Below, one piece after another: positions 8,846-16,814 of a stretch of DNA of 64,000 bases. Under the pieces are notes generated by a model, which was not told the DNA's origin, did not search any database, and saw only the letters and a list, made by a program, of their open reading frames with translations. Both the position numbers and the translations under genes were made by a program. This stretch comes from an uncultured Lachnospiraceae bacterium (GTDB lineage Bacteria > Bacillota > Clostridia > Lachnospirales > Lachnospiraceae), in assembly GCA_900314445.1 (NCBI GenBank), contig OMVA01000059.1, forward strand, positions 1-64,000, in the 5' to 3' direction. Numbering within the stretch: the stretch's first letter is position 1; the number at the start of each line of letters is the position of its first letter.

Positions 8846-9621
8846 TGAGATTTTCAAAGATTAGAGTAGCAGCTCTTTTAACAGGCCTGGTACTTGTATC
8901 TTCTCTTGCAGGTTGTAAGGGAAATCAGGAGGCGTCTACACAATATGCATCGCCTTCATTTGATAATCAGACAACAGAAATTCCTACGATGACAGACGCA
9001 AGTACTACAGATGCCAGTCTGACAGATGCCATTGCAGAAGCAGCATCCGCAAATGATGCAGCAAGTGCAGGGGATGCAGACCAGCTTCCAGCATCCCTTT
9101 CTGATGCACTTCCAATGGGTACTTATAGTGATGACCATCGTACTTATTACAATCCACTTGGAAACTTTAAGCTTTCCATGGCAGAGGATTGGAAGTTAAT
9201 GGATGCAGATTCCGTAGCATCCACAACAGACGCAAGTGTGGATGAAATCAGTAACCTTTGGTCTGGTTTAAAACAGCCTAAGGATTTTGAAACATCCTTC
9301 TGCGCCATCGCAAATCGTCAGTCTACAGGTTCCAATATTATTATTTCTTATCTTAGTCCTTCCGCATATTTAATGCCGGATTTGACAGCAGAAAAGTATT
9401 TGGGAATGTCTGTAAGCAGATATGAAAATGCATCGGTGGGAACGGTTAAGTTCCTGGGACAGGATTATTACTTCCTGGATATTCCAAAGAATGATTCATC
9501 CGTTGGTAGAAGAGTGCAGCTTGCCTCTGATCACGATGGCCTGATTCTCATTGTTACAATGACACTTCAGGAAGATGAAGAATTAACAGATGCATTCAAA
9601 TTATTTGATAAGATTTGGTAA
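8845..9621 (+). CDS. putative lipoprotein with Thr-Asp-Ala rich linker
   Basis: 258 residues. It has a type II signal peptide with lipobox LAGC, giving lipidated Cys24. Next comes a low-complexity segment (about 45-90) of repeated TDAS/TDAI/NDAA units, then a globular domain of about 150 residues that I cannot assign. It is translationally coupled to yajC by a one-base overlap, which hints at a membrane-surface role but does not define one. A comparable TDA-containing linker occurs in the C39-like protein at 34.4 kb. A terminator follows. Confidence 0.75.
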   Translation: MRFSKIRVAALLTGLVLVSSLAGCKGNQEASTQYASPSFDNQTTEIPTMTDASTTDASLTDAIAEAASANDAASAGDADQLPASLSDALPMGTYSDDHRTYYNPLGNFKLSMAEDWKLMDADSVASTTDASVDEISNLWSGLKQPKDFETSFCAIANRQSTGSNIIISYLSPSAYLMPDLTAEKYLGMSVSRYENASVGTVKFLGQDYYFLDIPKNDSSVGRRVQLASDHDGLILIVTMTLQEDEELTDAFKLFDKIW

Positions 9622-9632
9622 ATGAAAAATAG

Positions 9633-9675
9633 AAGTCTGAGTTAGATGAGTCTGGCTCAGACTTTTACTTTGTTT
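9633..9675 (+). terminator. intrinsic terminator after the lipoprotein gene
   Basis: AAGTCTGAG (9633-9641) pairs with CTCAGACTT (9656-9664), followed by TTACTTTGTTTAT. Confidence 0.75.
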
Positions 9676-9726
9676 ATAGACATATTAAAAATTTGGCATA
9701 AAAATTGGAGAAAGTCGTCGGATTGG

Positions 9727-9755
9727 TTGACCAAGTTGTTATGAAATAGTAAGAT
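9727..9755 (+). promoter_or_regulatory. putative sigma-A promoter
   Basis: TTGACC (9727-9732), 17 bp, TAAGAT (9750-9755), upstream of the six-helix membrane protein gene. Confidence 0.5.
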
Positions 9756-9822
9756 TAATATGTTTTGGTACAATTGATTTTCGAGGAAGAATCCATATAA
9801 GATTTGGATTGGTTTTGTCACC

Positions 9823-9840
9823 GCAAATGCTTGCATTTGC
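9823..9840. repeat. GCAAATG/CATTTGC palindrome over a gene start
   Basis: GCAAATGC-TT-GCATTTGC, an 18-base inverted repeat with a two-base centre. It overlaps the candidate ATG (9827) of the following membrane protein gene. Confidence 0.7.
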
Positions 9841-10597
9841 AGAATTAGGTGTGGAGAATTTGAAGAATAAAGGAAGAGTATTAAAGAATATTGATATTGG
9901 TATGCTGGGTGCAGCTTTACTTGTTATTGCACAGTGGCTTCTCCTTTCCTTTGGTGTAGGAAATCAGAAAAATGGTATTATCGAAAGCAACTGGGTTAAG
10001 ATGCCGATGAGCAGATTTGAGGCAGGCATCATAGTTACAGCCATCGGTGTTCCACTTTACTATATCGGCATTAAAGAAGTAATTAAATCCATTCGCGTTG
10101 TCAGAAGAAAAAGACAAATTATGGATTTAAGATTCGCTAAGATTTTTGAGTGTTCAGCTTATGCAAGTGTTATTGGTTTCTTATTCCTGCACACAGTGTT
10201 TGTAGTATTGCCAATCACTTATAAGCTTTTATACGAAACAACATTAATGGGCGCAGATATTTTTACGGTTGTTGAATCAATCTACTATTATCTGGCAGTT
10301 CCATTCTGGATTTATCTGATTATTTCGGTAGCAGGTATGTCCATATCATGGCTCTATTTTATGTGGACCAAGAGACTTCGTTGTTCTGTTCTGGGGTACA
10401 TTTGTAACCCATTATTTACATGTCTCCTTGGTTTCTTACTGAGCCTCATTAAGGTGCCAATTATTACAGATTTTGTTGCAGCGTCTGCAGCACTGGGATT
10501 GGTATTCATGTTTGCAGCTTCTATCAGTCATGTGGTTATGCTTCCTGATGACAGGGAACTTGCCAAAAGACGTGCCAGAAGGGCAGCAAGAAGATAA
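9827..10597 (+). CDS. six-helix membrane protein, function unknown
   Basis: About 256 residues with six hydrophobic segments (near residues 27-45, 67-85, 105-128, 140-168, 180-203 and 210-230) and short basic loops; the C-terminus is Arg-rich. I do not recognise the family. The start is uncertain: TTG 9809, ATG 9827 and GTG 9851 are all in frame and none has a well-placed Shine-Dalgarno. GAGGAAG at 9783-9789 would be correctly spaced only for a non-standard ATA at 9797. The ATG chosen lies inside a palindromic repeat. The SseB-domain gene follows after about 80 bases. Confidence 0.7.
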   Translation: MLAFAELGVENLKNKGRVLKNIDIGMLGAALLVIAQWLLLSFGVGNQKNGIIESNWVKMPMSRFEAGIIVTAIGVPLYYIGIKEVIKSIRVVRRKRQIMDLRFAKIFECSAYASVIGFLFLHTVFVVLPITYKLLYETTLMGADIFTVVESIYYYLAVPFWIYLIISVAGMSISWLYFMWTKRLRCSVLGYICNPLFTCLLGFLLSLIKVPIITDFVAASAALGLVFMFAASISHVVMLPDDRELAKRRARRAARR

Positions 10598-10679
10598 AGA
10601 ATTATGTGCGCTTTTGCACAGGAAGAAAATACAGGGGAATTGTACAAAGTACATAGACCTAGTTTGAGAGGATAAACAA

Positions 10680-11447
10680 TTGGATTTTTTCACATTTGTA
10701 GCAACAGATATCAAGGTTAATAAGACAACAGTAAGATATTCAGGTGTATATATGGGAACGCTTCCATTAAAGGGTGACAGTGTTGAGTTACTTGGCATTG
10801 ACAACGATTCTCATATGGTTAAGGTTACATCTGTAAAGGATAATGTGGATTCTATTCCTCATTCCAGAGGAGAGCAGACTGCAGAGATGAGTGTATCTCT
10901 TGTTAGTGGCGTAGATCCAAGTGAATTCGATGTACTCATAGTTCCTGTTGAAGAAAGTAAGGAAAAGACAGAAGAAGAGAAGGCTGAGAAGTTAGAAAAG
11001 ACAGATAAGGTTAAGTTGGATAACAGAAGACTGGAGTCTTTAATCTGGAAGTATCTTTCTGATCGTGATGTAAATACTTTAGGTGCCATTTCTCAGTATC
11101 TTACTTTTACAGGTATTTTCTATATTCCTGCTAAGCCAAGTAAGCATGAAGGAAAGTATAACTTCCCTACTGTTCAGAATGGAAGATTCCGTTACTATCC
11201 AATCTTCACAAACATGACAGAATTCTCAAAAAGAAATATTTTACAGGATGCAGTAGCAGCACCTGTTACTTTCAATGATCTTGTTAAGATTCTTCATAGA
11301 GATGTTTATGGACATGGTATTAAGATCAATCCATGGACAGTAGATTTAACATTCAATCGTCAGGATCTTGGTAAGTTAAAGAAGATGAAAGAAATGCTGC
11401 TGGCGGAAGCAGATGAAGAAGATGAAGAGGATTCTTCTGAAGAATAA
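10680..11447 (+). CDS. SseB-domain protein
   Basis: 255 residues starting at TTG 10680, eight bases behind GAGAGGA. The N-terminal ~85 residues look like a small beta-barrel of the kind seen in translation-factor domain 2 (GTLPLKGDSVELLG). A charged Glu/Lys linker (about 95-118) follows. The C-terminal ~120 residues match the SseB N-terminal domain pattern (FRYYPIFTNMTEF, GIKINPWTVDLTF). The tail is strongly acidic. The molecular function of SseB-type domains outside enterobacteria is unclear. Probably transcribed with the membrane protein upstream; ends at a terminator. Confidence 0.75.
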   Translation: MDFFTFVATDIKVNKTTVRYSGVYMGTLPLKGDSVELLGIDNDSHMVKVTSVKDNVDSIPHSRGEQTAEMSVSLVSGVDPSEFDVLIVPVEESKEKTEEEKAEKLEKTDKVKLDNRRLESLIWKYLSDRDVNTLGAISQYLTFTGIFYIPAKPSKHEGKYNFPTVQNGRFRYYPIFTNMTEFSKRNILQDAVAAPVTFNDLVKILHRDVYGHGIKINPWTVDLTFNRQDLGKLKKMKEMLLAEADEEDEEDSSEE

Positions 11448-11525
11448 TTGCTATTCTTCTGGAGACAACCTCCATTATTAGAAGATTATAGATTCGCATA
11501 GTGGAATTGTATGCATCATTACATG

Positions 11526-11560
11526 GGCAGGCTTTTGAGCTTGCCTATTTTTATTTCTTT
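11526..11560 (+). terminator. intrinsic terminator after the SseB-domain gene
   Basis: GGCAGGC (11526-11532) pairs with GCTTGCC (11539-11545) with one G-U pair, followed by TATTTTTATTTCTTT. Confidence 0.8.
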
Positions 11561-11579
11561 GCATTTATATCAAGATGGC

Positions 11580-11610
11580 AAAAGAAAAGAGACGTAGAAA
11601 TTTTTCTACG
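11580..11610 (-). terminator. intrinsic terminator for the minus-strand acyl-CoA synthetase
   Basis: CGTAGAAA (11593-11600) pairs with TTTCTACG (11603-11610); reading leftward the transcript continues into a U-rich stretch. Confidence 0.7.
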
Positions 11611-11633
11611 CCTCATACTATTTTTCTATCTTC

Positions 11634-11649
11634 GGCAAATGCATTTGCC
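11634..11649. repeat. GCAAATG/CATTTGC palindromic element
   Basis: GGCAAATGCATTTGCC, a perfect 16-bp palindrome in the 3' region of the acyl-CoA synthetase gene, between two convergent genes. Confidence 0.8.
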
Positions 11650-11661
11650 AGAAGGAGTTAA

Positions 11662-13359
11662 CTAGTTTTTCTTTGTTGTATTCTGTGCTACCCAGTCAAC
11701 AGCCTTGATAGCTGCACGACGAATCTTACCAGAAGATGTCTTTGGTAATTTATCACAGAACTCGATGTACTTAGGACGCTTGTAAGAAGCAATGTTTGCT
11801 TTCAGGAACTGCATCATTTCCTTCTTAAGGTCTTCTGTACCTTCCACGCCGTCTACAAGAACAACGGATGCCTTGATAGCCTGTCCACGAATCTTATCCG
11901 GAACAGAAGTAACAGCACATTCCAGAACATATGGAATCTTCATGATTTCGTTTTCAATTTCGAAAGGTCCGATACGGTAACCAGCAGACTTGATGATATC
12001 GTCTACACGACCAACATACCAAAGGAATCCATCCTTATCCATGAATGCTGTATCACCTGTGTGATAGTAGCCATCATGCCAGCTTTCGTTTGTCTTTTCT
12101 TCATCACGGTAGTAACCAAGGTAAAGTCCGCAAGGAACCTTCTCTGTCTTGATGGCAATTTCACCAGTTTCACCAGGATCAGCATCTGTGCCATCTGGGC
12201 GAAGGATGTGAATGTCATACTGTGCAGTAGGTGTACCCATGGAACCTGGATGAGGTTCTGTACCCTTCAGGTTACCAATAATCAAAGTAGTTTCTGTCTG
12301 ACCGAAACCTTCCATAATCTTTAAGCCGGTAGCTTTCTTGAACTTGTTATAGATTTCAGGGTTCAGAGCTTCACCAGCCGTTGTTACATTTTCAAGACTT
12401 GAAAGATCATACTTATCAAGATTTGCGTGAACCAGCATACGGTAAACAGTAGGAGGTGCGCAGAATGTTGTTATCTTATACTTAGTAATATAGTTCAGAA
12501 TTTCCTTAGCGAAGAATTCATTATAATCATAAGTGAAGATTGTAGCTTCGCAGAGCCACTGACCATACATCTTACCCCAAAGTGCTTTACCCCAACCTGT
12601 ATCAGAGATTGCCAGATGAACGCCATCTGGATTTACCTGATGCCAGTACTTAGCTGTTACATAGTGGCCAAGAGGGTAGAGGTAGGAATGAGTTGCCATC
12701 TTTGGATAAGAAGTTGTACCCGATGTGAAGAACATAAGCATTCTGTCATTTCCGCCTGCACACTCCTTTGGACGTGGATAGTGCTGAGAGAAGTAACGAA
12801 TGTCTCTGTTGTATGACTGCCAACCTGGACGGCTTCCACCAACAAGTACCTTAGTCTTAAGACCTTCATAACTCTTTTCAGCCTTGTTGATTTCCTTAGC
12901 GATATCGCCATCTGCTGAAGCAATAACTGCTGTAATGGAAGCAGACTTGAAACGATATTCGTAATCCTTCTTAGTTAAAAGGTAAGAAGCAGGGATTGCA
13001 ACAGCACCAATTTTGTGAAGGGCAATCATTGTGAACCAGAACTGATAATGTCTCTTTAATACAAGCATTACCTTATCGCCACGCTTAATACCTAAATATT
13101 TTAAATAATTTGCAGTTTTATTTGAGTAAATCTTCATATCCCGGAAGGTAATCTTACGTTCTTTACCCTCTGCATCGATATGAATCATTGCAATTTTATC
13201 AGGACACTTTTTAGCAAGAACATCAATAACGTCAAAACCAAAGTTAAAATGTTCTGTGTTTGTGAAATCAATCTTCTGAAGGCAGCCGTTTTCGTCTTCT
13301 ACTACAGATACATAGTTTGCGGCAACACCAGGTGCTTTCTTGAACTCAAAATCTGACAT
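11662..13359 (-). CDS. AMP-forming acyl-CoA synthetase
   Basis: 565-residue ANL-superfamily ligase joining a carboxylic acid to CoA through an acyl-AMP. The P-loop TSGTTSYPK, the YHTGDTAFMDKDGFLWYVGR block with hinge RVDDIIKSAGYRIGPFEIE, and the C-terminal catalytic lysine motif PKTSSGKIRR are all present. Overall it resembles the medium-chain/acetyl-CoA synthetase branch, so the substrate may be acetate, butyrate or a longer acid. ATG 13359 has GAGGTG eight bases upstream. It is divergent from acpP with a shared control region, which suggests a role in feeding exogenous fatty acids into lipid metabolism or in adjusting acyl pools. Confidence 0.88.
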   Translation of the reverse strand: MSDFEFKKAPGVAANYVSVVEDENGCLQKIDFTNTEHFNFGFDVIDVLAKKCPDKIAMIHIDAEGKERKITFRDMKIYSNKTANYLKYLGIKRGDKVMLVLKRHYQFWFTMIALHKIGAVAIPASYLLTKKDYEYRFKSASITAVIASADGDIAKEINKAEKSYEGLKTKVLVGGSRPGWQSYNRDIRYFSQHYPRPKECAGGNDRMLMFFTSGTTSYPKMATHSYLYPLGHYVTAKYWHQVNPDGVHLAISDTGWGKALWGKMYGQWLCEATIFTYDYNEFFAKEILNYITKYKITTFCAPPTVYRMLVHANLDKYDLSSLENVTTAGEALNPEIYNKFKKATGLKIMEGFGQTETTLIIGNLKGTEPHPGSMGTPTAQYDIHILRPDGTDADPGETGEIAIKTEKVPCGLYLGYYRDEEKTNESWHDGYYHTGDTAFMDKDGFLWYVGRVDDIIKSAGYRIGPFEIENEIMKIPYVLECAVTSVPDKIRGQAIKASVVLVDGVEGTEDLKKEMMQFLKANIASYKRPKYIEFCDKLPKTSSGKIRRAAIKAVDWVAQNTTKKN

Positions 13360-13398
13360 AAAATATCACCTCGTTAGTCTTTTTGAAAAACATGACAA

Positions 13399-13415
13399 GT
13401 AGTTTTAAAAACTAC
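13399..13415. promoter_or_regulatory. candidate operator at the acyl-CoA synthetase promoter
   Basis: Perfect 17-base palindrome GTAGTTTT-A-AAAACTAC lying just downstream of the minus-strand -10 box, around the predicted transcript start. TGAC/GTCA extend it with a two-base offset on one side. The position is that of a repressor site; the binding protein is unknown, and the MarR protein at 20.4 kb is a candidate. Confidence 0.55.
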
Positions 13416-13425
13416 GTCAAGTGGG

Positions 13426-13454
13426 ATTATATGATACAAGGATTAGGGTGTCAA
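13426..13454 (-). promoter_or_regulatory. sigma-A promoter for the acyl-CoA synthetase
   Basis: Minus strand: consensus TTGACA (13454-13449), 17 bp, consensus TATAAT (13431-13426). Confidence 0.85.
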
Positions 13455-13524
13455 CTTATTTTGGGACAGGGGCTTTCCCTAAATGTGAAAAAATTTGAAA
13501 AATGTTTGCAATACTTCCTTAATA

Positions 13525-13552
13525 TTGACAAAAATGCCAAAGGATTTATAAT
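13525..13552 (+). promoter_or_regulatory. sigma-A promoter of the acpP-fab operon
   Basis: Consensus TTGACA (13525-13530), 16 bp, TATAAT (13547-13552). It gives a leader of about 88 nt before acpP. Confidence 0.85.
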
Positions 13553-13575
13553 GTAAAAGGTTAAAGAATTTTAAG

Positions 13576-13603
13576 TAAATATTTTTAGTTAAATATCTTT
13601 AGC
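13576..13603. promoter_or_regulatory. 14-bp direct repeat in the acpP leader
   Basis: TAAATATTTTTAGT (13576-13589) is followed directly by TAAATATCTTTAGC (13590-13603). The pair lies about 18-45 bases past the predicted transcript start, a plausible roadblock operator. The resemblance to FabT-type sites is only loose. Confidence 0.35.
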
Positions 13604-13646
13604 CAATTGAAACATACTATTTTTTATTTAGAAGGAGATTTGAAAA

Positions 13647-13871
13647 ATGTTTGACAAGATTAAGGAAGTTATCGTTGACACATTAAGCTGTGATGAGGAT
13701 AAGGTTGTTGCAACAGCATCTCTTACAGATGATCTTGGTGCAGATTCTCTTGATGCAGTAGAACTTGGTATGGCTATCGAAGATGCAACAGGCGTAGCAA
13801 TCGCTGATGAAGATCTTCCAAAGCTTAAGACAGTTCAGGATTTAGTAGATTACGTAGAGAGCCATCAGTAA
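13647..13871 (+). CDS. acpP: acyl carrier protein
   Basis: 74-residue acidic ACP, the carrier of growing acyl chains in type II fatty acid synthesis. Ser34 in [10 protein letters not shown] is the phosphopantetheine site. The ATG follows AGAAGGAG. First gene of the fab operon, transcribed from the consensus promoter about 90 bases upstream; accD follows after 40 bases. Confidence 0.97.
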   Translation: MFDKIKEVIVDTLSCDEDKVVATASLTDDLGADSLDAVELGMAIEDATGVAIADEDLPKLKTVQDLVDYVESHQ

Positions 13872-13911
13872 TATACGCTTTACATTATTAAAAGCGGAGG
13901 AATAGGTCACA

Positions 13912-14814
13912 ATGAAACTTTTTGGTAAACCAAAATATGTGAATGTTGAAAATACAGACGCAGCCCAAGAAGAAATTGAACTGATCAAGCCTTCCCATGA
14001 TGATTCAGACGATAAAGATGCGCCGGAAGCAGTATTTACCTGCTCCGGTTGCAAGTCTGAATTTCCTTTATCCATCGTCAAGAAAAATTTGTATGTTTGT
14101 CCTAAATGTGGAAAGCACGCAAAGATTTCCGCAAAGAGACGTATCTTAAGTCTTGCCGATTCAGGCACATTTCGAAAATTAAATGTTAAGGTCCCATTCA
14201 GAGACCCGCTTCAGTATCCAGATTATCAGGATAAGATTGAAGGCTTACAGGATAAAACGGGGCTTGATGAAGGTTGTCTTTCTGGTGTATGCGAGATCGA
14301 CGGTCACAAAGCAATCGTAGCTGTAATGGCAAGTGAATTTCTAATGGGAAGCATGGGTATGGCAGTCGGAGAGATTATCACTCGCTCATTTGAAGCAGCT
14401 GGTAAACTTCATCTGCCAATTATTATTTTTACAGCCAGTGGTGGTGCACGTATGCAGGAGGGAATTCTTTCTCTGATGCAGATGGCAAAGACATCTGCAG
14501 CTGTTAAACAGTTCAGTGATAATGGCGGCCTTTATATCTCTGTTCTGACACATCCAACAACAGGTGGTGTAAGCGCAAGCTTTGCAACACTTGCCGATAT
14601 CACACTGGCTGAACCAGGTGCATTAATTGGATTTGCAGGACCTCGTGTTATTGAACAGACTATCGGTCAGAAACTTCCTAAGGGATTCCAGAGAGCAGAG
14701 TATCTGCAGGAACATGGATTCGTAGACGGAATTGTTGCAAGATCCGATATGCGAGAAGAACTGAGCCACATCCTCAGACTTCATGAAGCAGGGAGGAAAT
14801 CATGGCAGAAATAA
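13912..14814 (+). CDS. accD: acetyl-CoA carboxylase carboxyltransferase beta subunit
   Basis: 300 residues. AccD with AccA transfers CO2 from carboxybiotin to acetyl-CoA to give malonyl-CoA. The N-terminal zinc ribbon is Cys44, Cys47, Cys63 and Cys66; the carboxyltransferase core has GGARMQEG and the GGVSASFA loop. The ATG has GGAGGAA upstream. The last 13 bases overlap accA, so the two subunits are translationally coupled. The partners accB and accC are not in this operon. Confidence 0.96.
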   Translation: MKLFGKPKYVNVENTDAAQEEIELIKPSHDDSDDKDAPEAVFTCSGCKSEFPLSIVKKNLYVCPKCGKHAKISAKRRILSLADSGTFRKLNVKVPFRDPLQYPDYQDKIEGLQDKTGLDEGCLSGVCEIDGHKAIVAVMASEFLMGSMGMAVGEIITRSFEAAGKLHLPIIIFTASGGARMQEGILSLMQMAKTSAAVKQFSDNGGLYISVLTHPTTGGVSASFATLADITLAEPGALIGFAGPRVIEQTIGQKLPKGFQRAEYLQEHGFVDGIVARSDMREELSHILRLHEAGRKSWQK

Positions 14815-15752
14815 GAGATATTGATCTGAAACTGACAGGTATTGAAGAAGAAATCAGGGAAGCTGAGAAGGCAGGCGCAAGCCTTGAAGAGTTAGATGAT
14901 CTGCATGCAGAGTATGATCTGACTGCTGAGGCTGCTGTTGATCTTACAGCTCATGACAAAATATATTTAGCAAGAAACGTAAGAAGACCAAAGATTGATG
15001 ATTATATTCAGGCTTTGTTCCAGGACTTCTTTGTACAGAGAGGAGATCTCTTAAATAAGGAAGATGCCAGTATTCTTGGTGGTATTGCTACTTTCCACGG
15101 TATGCCGGTTACTGTAATTGGTCACCGAAAGGGAAGAAATCTGGAAGAAAATCTTAAATACAATTTCGGTATGCCAGAGCCAGAAGGATACCGTAAGGCC
15201 CTTCGTCTTATGAAGCAGGCTGAGAAGTTTGGACGTCCAATCATTACTTTCATCGATACACCAGGTGCATATCCTGGTCTGGATGCAGAAGAGCATGGAC
15301 AGTCACAGGCTATCTCTATGAATCTGGCTGAGATGAGTGCACTGAAAGTGCCAGTCATTTCTATTGTAACTGGAGAAGGTTCTTCCGGTGGCGCACTGGC
15401 AATCGGTGTAGCTAACTCTGTATACATGCTGGAAAATGCGGTCTACTCTGTACTTTCACCAGAAGGATTTGCAACCATTCTCTGGAAGGATTCTTCAAAG
15501 GCACCAGAAGCTTCTGAACTGATGAAGCTTACAGCAAATGATCTTTACGATTTTGGTGTAATTGATGGCATCATTTCAGAACCTAAGGGTGGTATGCATC
15601 ACAATCCTACAGTTGTATATAACGAAATAGACGAAGTTTTGACAAAGGAATTAAAGAAATTCCGCAAGATGTCAGGGGCTGAAGTTGCAAAACAGCGTTA
15701 TATAAAATTCAGAAACATTGATCAGAGGGAACTCAAAAAGAACGAGGAATAG
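14802..15752 (+). CDS. accA: acetyl-CoA carboxylase carboxyltransferase alpha subunit
   Basis: 316-residue AccA, partner of AccD. It has an N-terminal helical segment, RRPKIDDYIQALFQDFF, the oxyanion loops FIDTPGAYPG and GEGSSGGALAIG, and LSPEGFATILWKD, all family landmarks. The start lies within the end of accD, behind GGGAGGAAATC. fabK starts three bases after its stop. Confidence 0.96.
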   Translation: MAEIRDIDLKLTGIEEEIREAEKAGASLEELDDLHAEYDLTAEAAVDLTAHDKIYLARNVRRPKIDDYIQALFQDFFVQRGDLLNKEDASILGGIATFHGMPVTVIGHRKGRNLEENLKYNFGMPEPEGYRKALRLMKQAEKFGRPIITFIDTPGAYPGLDAEEHGQSQAISMNLAEMSALKVPVISIVTGEGSSGGALAIGVANSVYMLENAVYSVLSPEGFATILWKDSSKAPEASELMKLTANDLYDFGVIDGIISEPKGGMHHNPTVVYNEIDEVLTKELKKFRKMSGAEVAKQRYIKFRNIDQRELKKNEE

Positions 15753-15755
15753 ACC

Positions 15756-16706
15756 ATGAAAAAAATGTTAAATGAAATTCTTGGAATTCAGTATCCAATA
15801 ATTCAGGGTGGTATGGCTAATATCGCTCTGGGAAAATTTGCAGCAGCAATCTCCAACGCCGGTGGCCTTGGTCTGATTGGTTCTGGTGGTTTTGATGCAG
15901 CCAGAATGGAAGAAGAAATCGCTGATGCAAGAAAGCATACAGATAAGCCATTTGGCGTGAATCTTATGCTTATGAATCCAGATGCTGATAATATTGCAGA
16001 CTTACTGGCACGTGAAAACATTAAGGTTATTACAACTGGTGCTGGTATGCCTGGTAAGTACATGGATAAGTGGAAAGAGTCGGGAGCTCTGGTTATTCCA
16101 GTTGTTGCTTCTACTGCACTTGCACGTCGTGTTGAAAAGCAGGGCGCTGACATGGTCATCGCGGAAGGTGGCGAGTCAGGTGGTCACGTTGGTGATATGA
16201 CAACAATGACACTTCTTCCACAGGTTATCGATAGCGTTAATATTCCAGTTATTGCAGCTGGTGGTATTGCAGATGGCAGACAGTTCGCTGCTGCTACGTG
16301 CATGGGCGCCATCGGTGTTCAGGTTGGTACATGTCTTCTGGTTTCAGAAGAGTGCCCAATTCATGAAAACTATAAGGCAGCTGTTATCAAGGCTAAGGAT
16401 AATTCCACGACTGTTACAGGTAGAAGCCTGGATGCACCTGTTCGTATCATCAAGAACGAAATGGCTCGTCAGTACCTGCAGCTTGAAAAAGAAGCAGCTA
16501 GCCGTGATGAGTTAGAGAAGATTACACTTGGTGGTCTTCGTCGAGCCGTATTTGAAGGCGACACAAAGATGGGTTCTCTTATGGCTGGTCAGACATGTGG
16601 ACAGTTGAAAGAAGTTCGCCCAGCAGCCGATATTCTGAAGGAAATCTACGAGGACGGAAAGAAGATTCTTGCAGAGAAGGCAGCAGAGGCATCTAGCTGG
16701 TTATAA
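15756..16706 (+). CDS. fabK: enoyl-ACP reductase II (FMN-dependent)
   Basis: 316-residue TIM-barrel flavoenzyme of the FabK/nitronate-monooxygenase family, completing each elongation cycle by reducing enoyl-ACP. Features: QYPIIQGGMANIA at the N-terminus, EGGESGGH in the middle, and the FMN-binding AAGGIADGRQ. Placement inside the fab operon argues for FabK rather than a nitronate monooxygenase. No FabI or FabL is in the window. The gene is followed by a 108-base gap with two inverted repeats. Confidence 0.93.
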   Translation: MKKMLNEILGIQYPIIQGGMANIALGKFAAAISNAGGLGLIGSGGFDAARMEEEIADARKHTDKPFGVNLMLMNPDADNIADLLARENIKVITTGAGMPGKYMDKWKESGALVIPVVASTALARRVEKQGADMVIAEGGESGGHVGDMTTMTLLPQVIDSVNIPVIAAGGIADGRQFAAATCMGAIGVQVGTCLLVSEECPIHENYKAAVIKAKDNSTTVTGRSLDAPVRIIKNEMARQYLQLEKEAASRDELEKITLGGLRRAVFEGDTKMGSLMAGQTCGQLKEVRPAADILKEIYEDGKKILAEKAAEASSWL

Positions 16707-16721
16707 GAAAAAGAGGAATCC

Positions 16722-16738
16722 TGCAAATGGAATTTGCA
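16722..16738. repeat. GCAAATG/CATTTGC palindromic element
   Basis: TGCAAAT-GGA-ATTTGCA, an inverted repeat with a 3-base centre in the fabK-fabD spacer. Confidence 0.75.
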
Positions 16739-16765
16739 CAGATTCCGGTGCGAATAAAATTATTT

Positions 16766-16793
16766 TCTGCGACGCATTTAGCTACGTCGCAGA
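16766..16793 (+). other. RNA hairpin in the fabK-fabD spacer
   Basis: TCTGCGACG (16766-16774) pairs with CGTCGCAGA (16785-16793) over a 10-base loop. The tail ATACTTTTG is too poor in U for a good terminator, so the hairpin may attenuate or protect mRNA segments within the operon. Confidence 0.6.
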
Positions 16794-16814
16794 TACTTTT
16801 GTAGAGGTAATGAT

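Noticed and set aside
13360-13646. FapR operator
   Set aside because: Neither the 17-base palindrome nor the 14-bp direct repeat resembles the published FapR site, and no fapR gene is in the window.
15756-16706. nitronate monooxygenase
   Set aside because: Same fold, but the position between accA and fabD makes FabK the sensible assignment.
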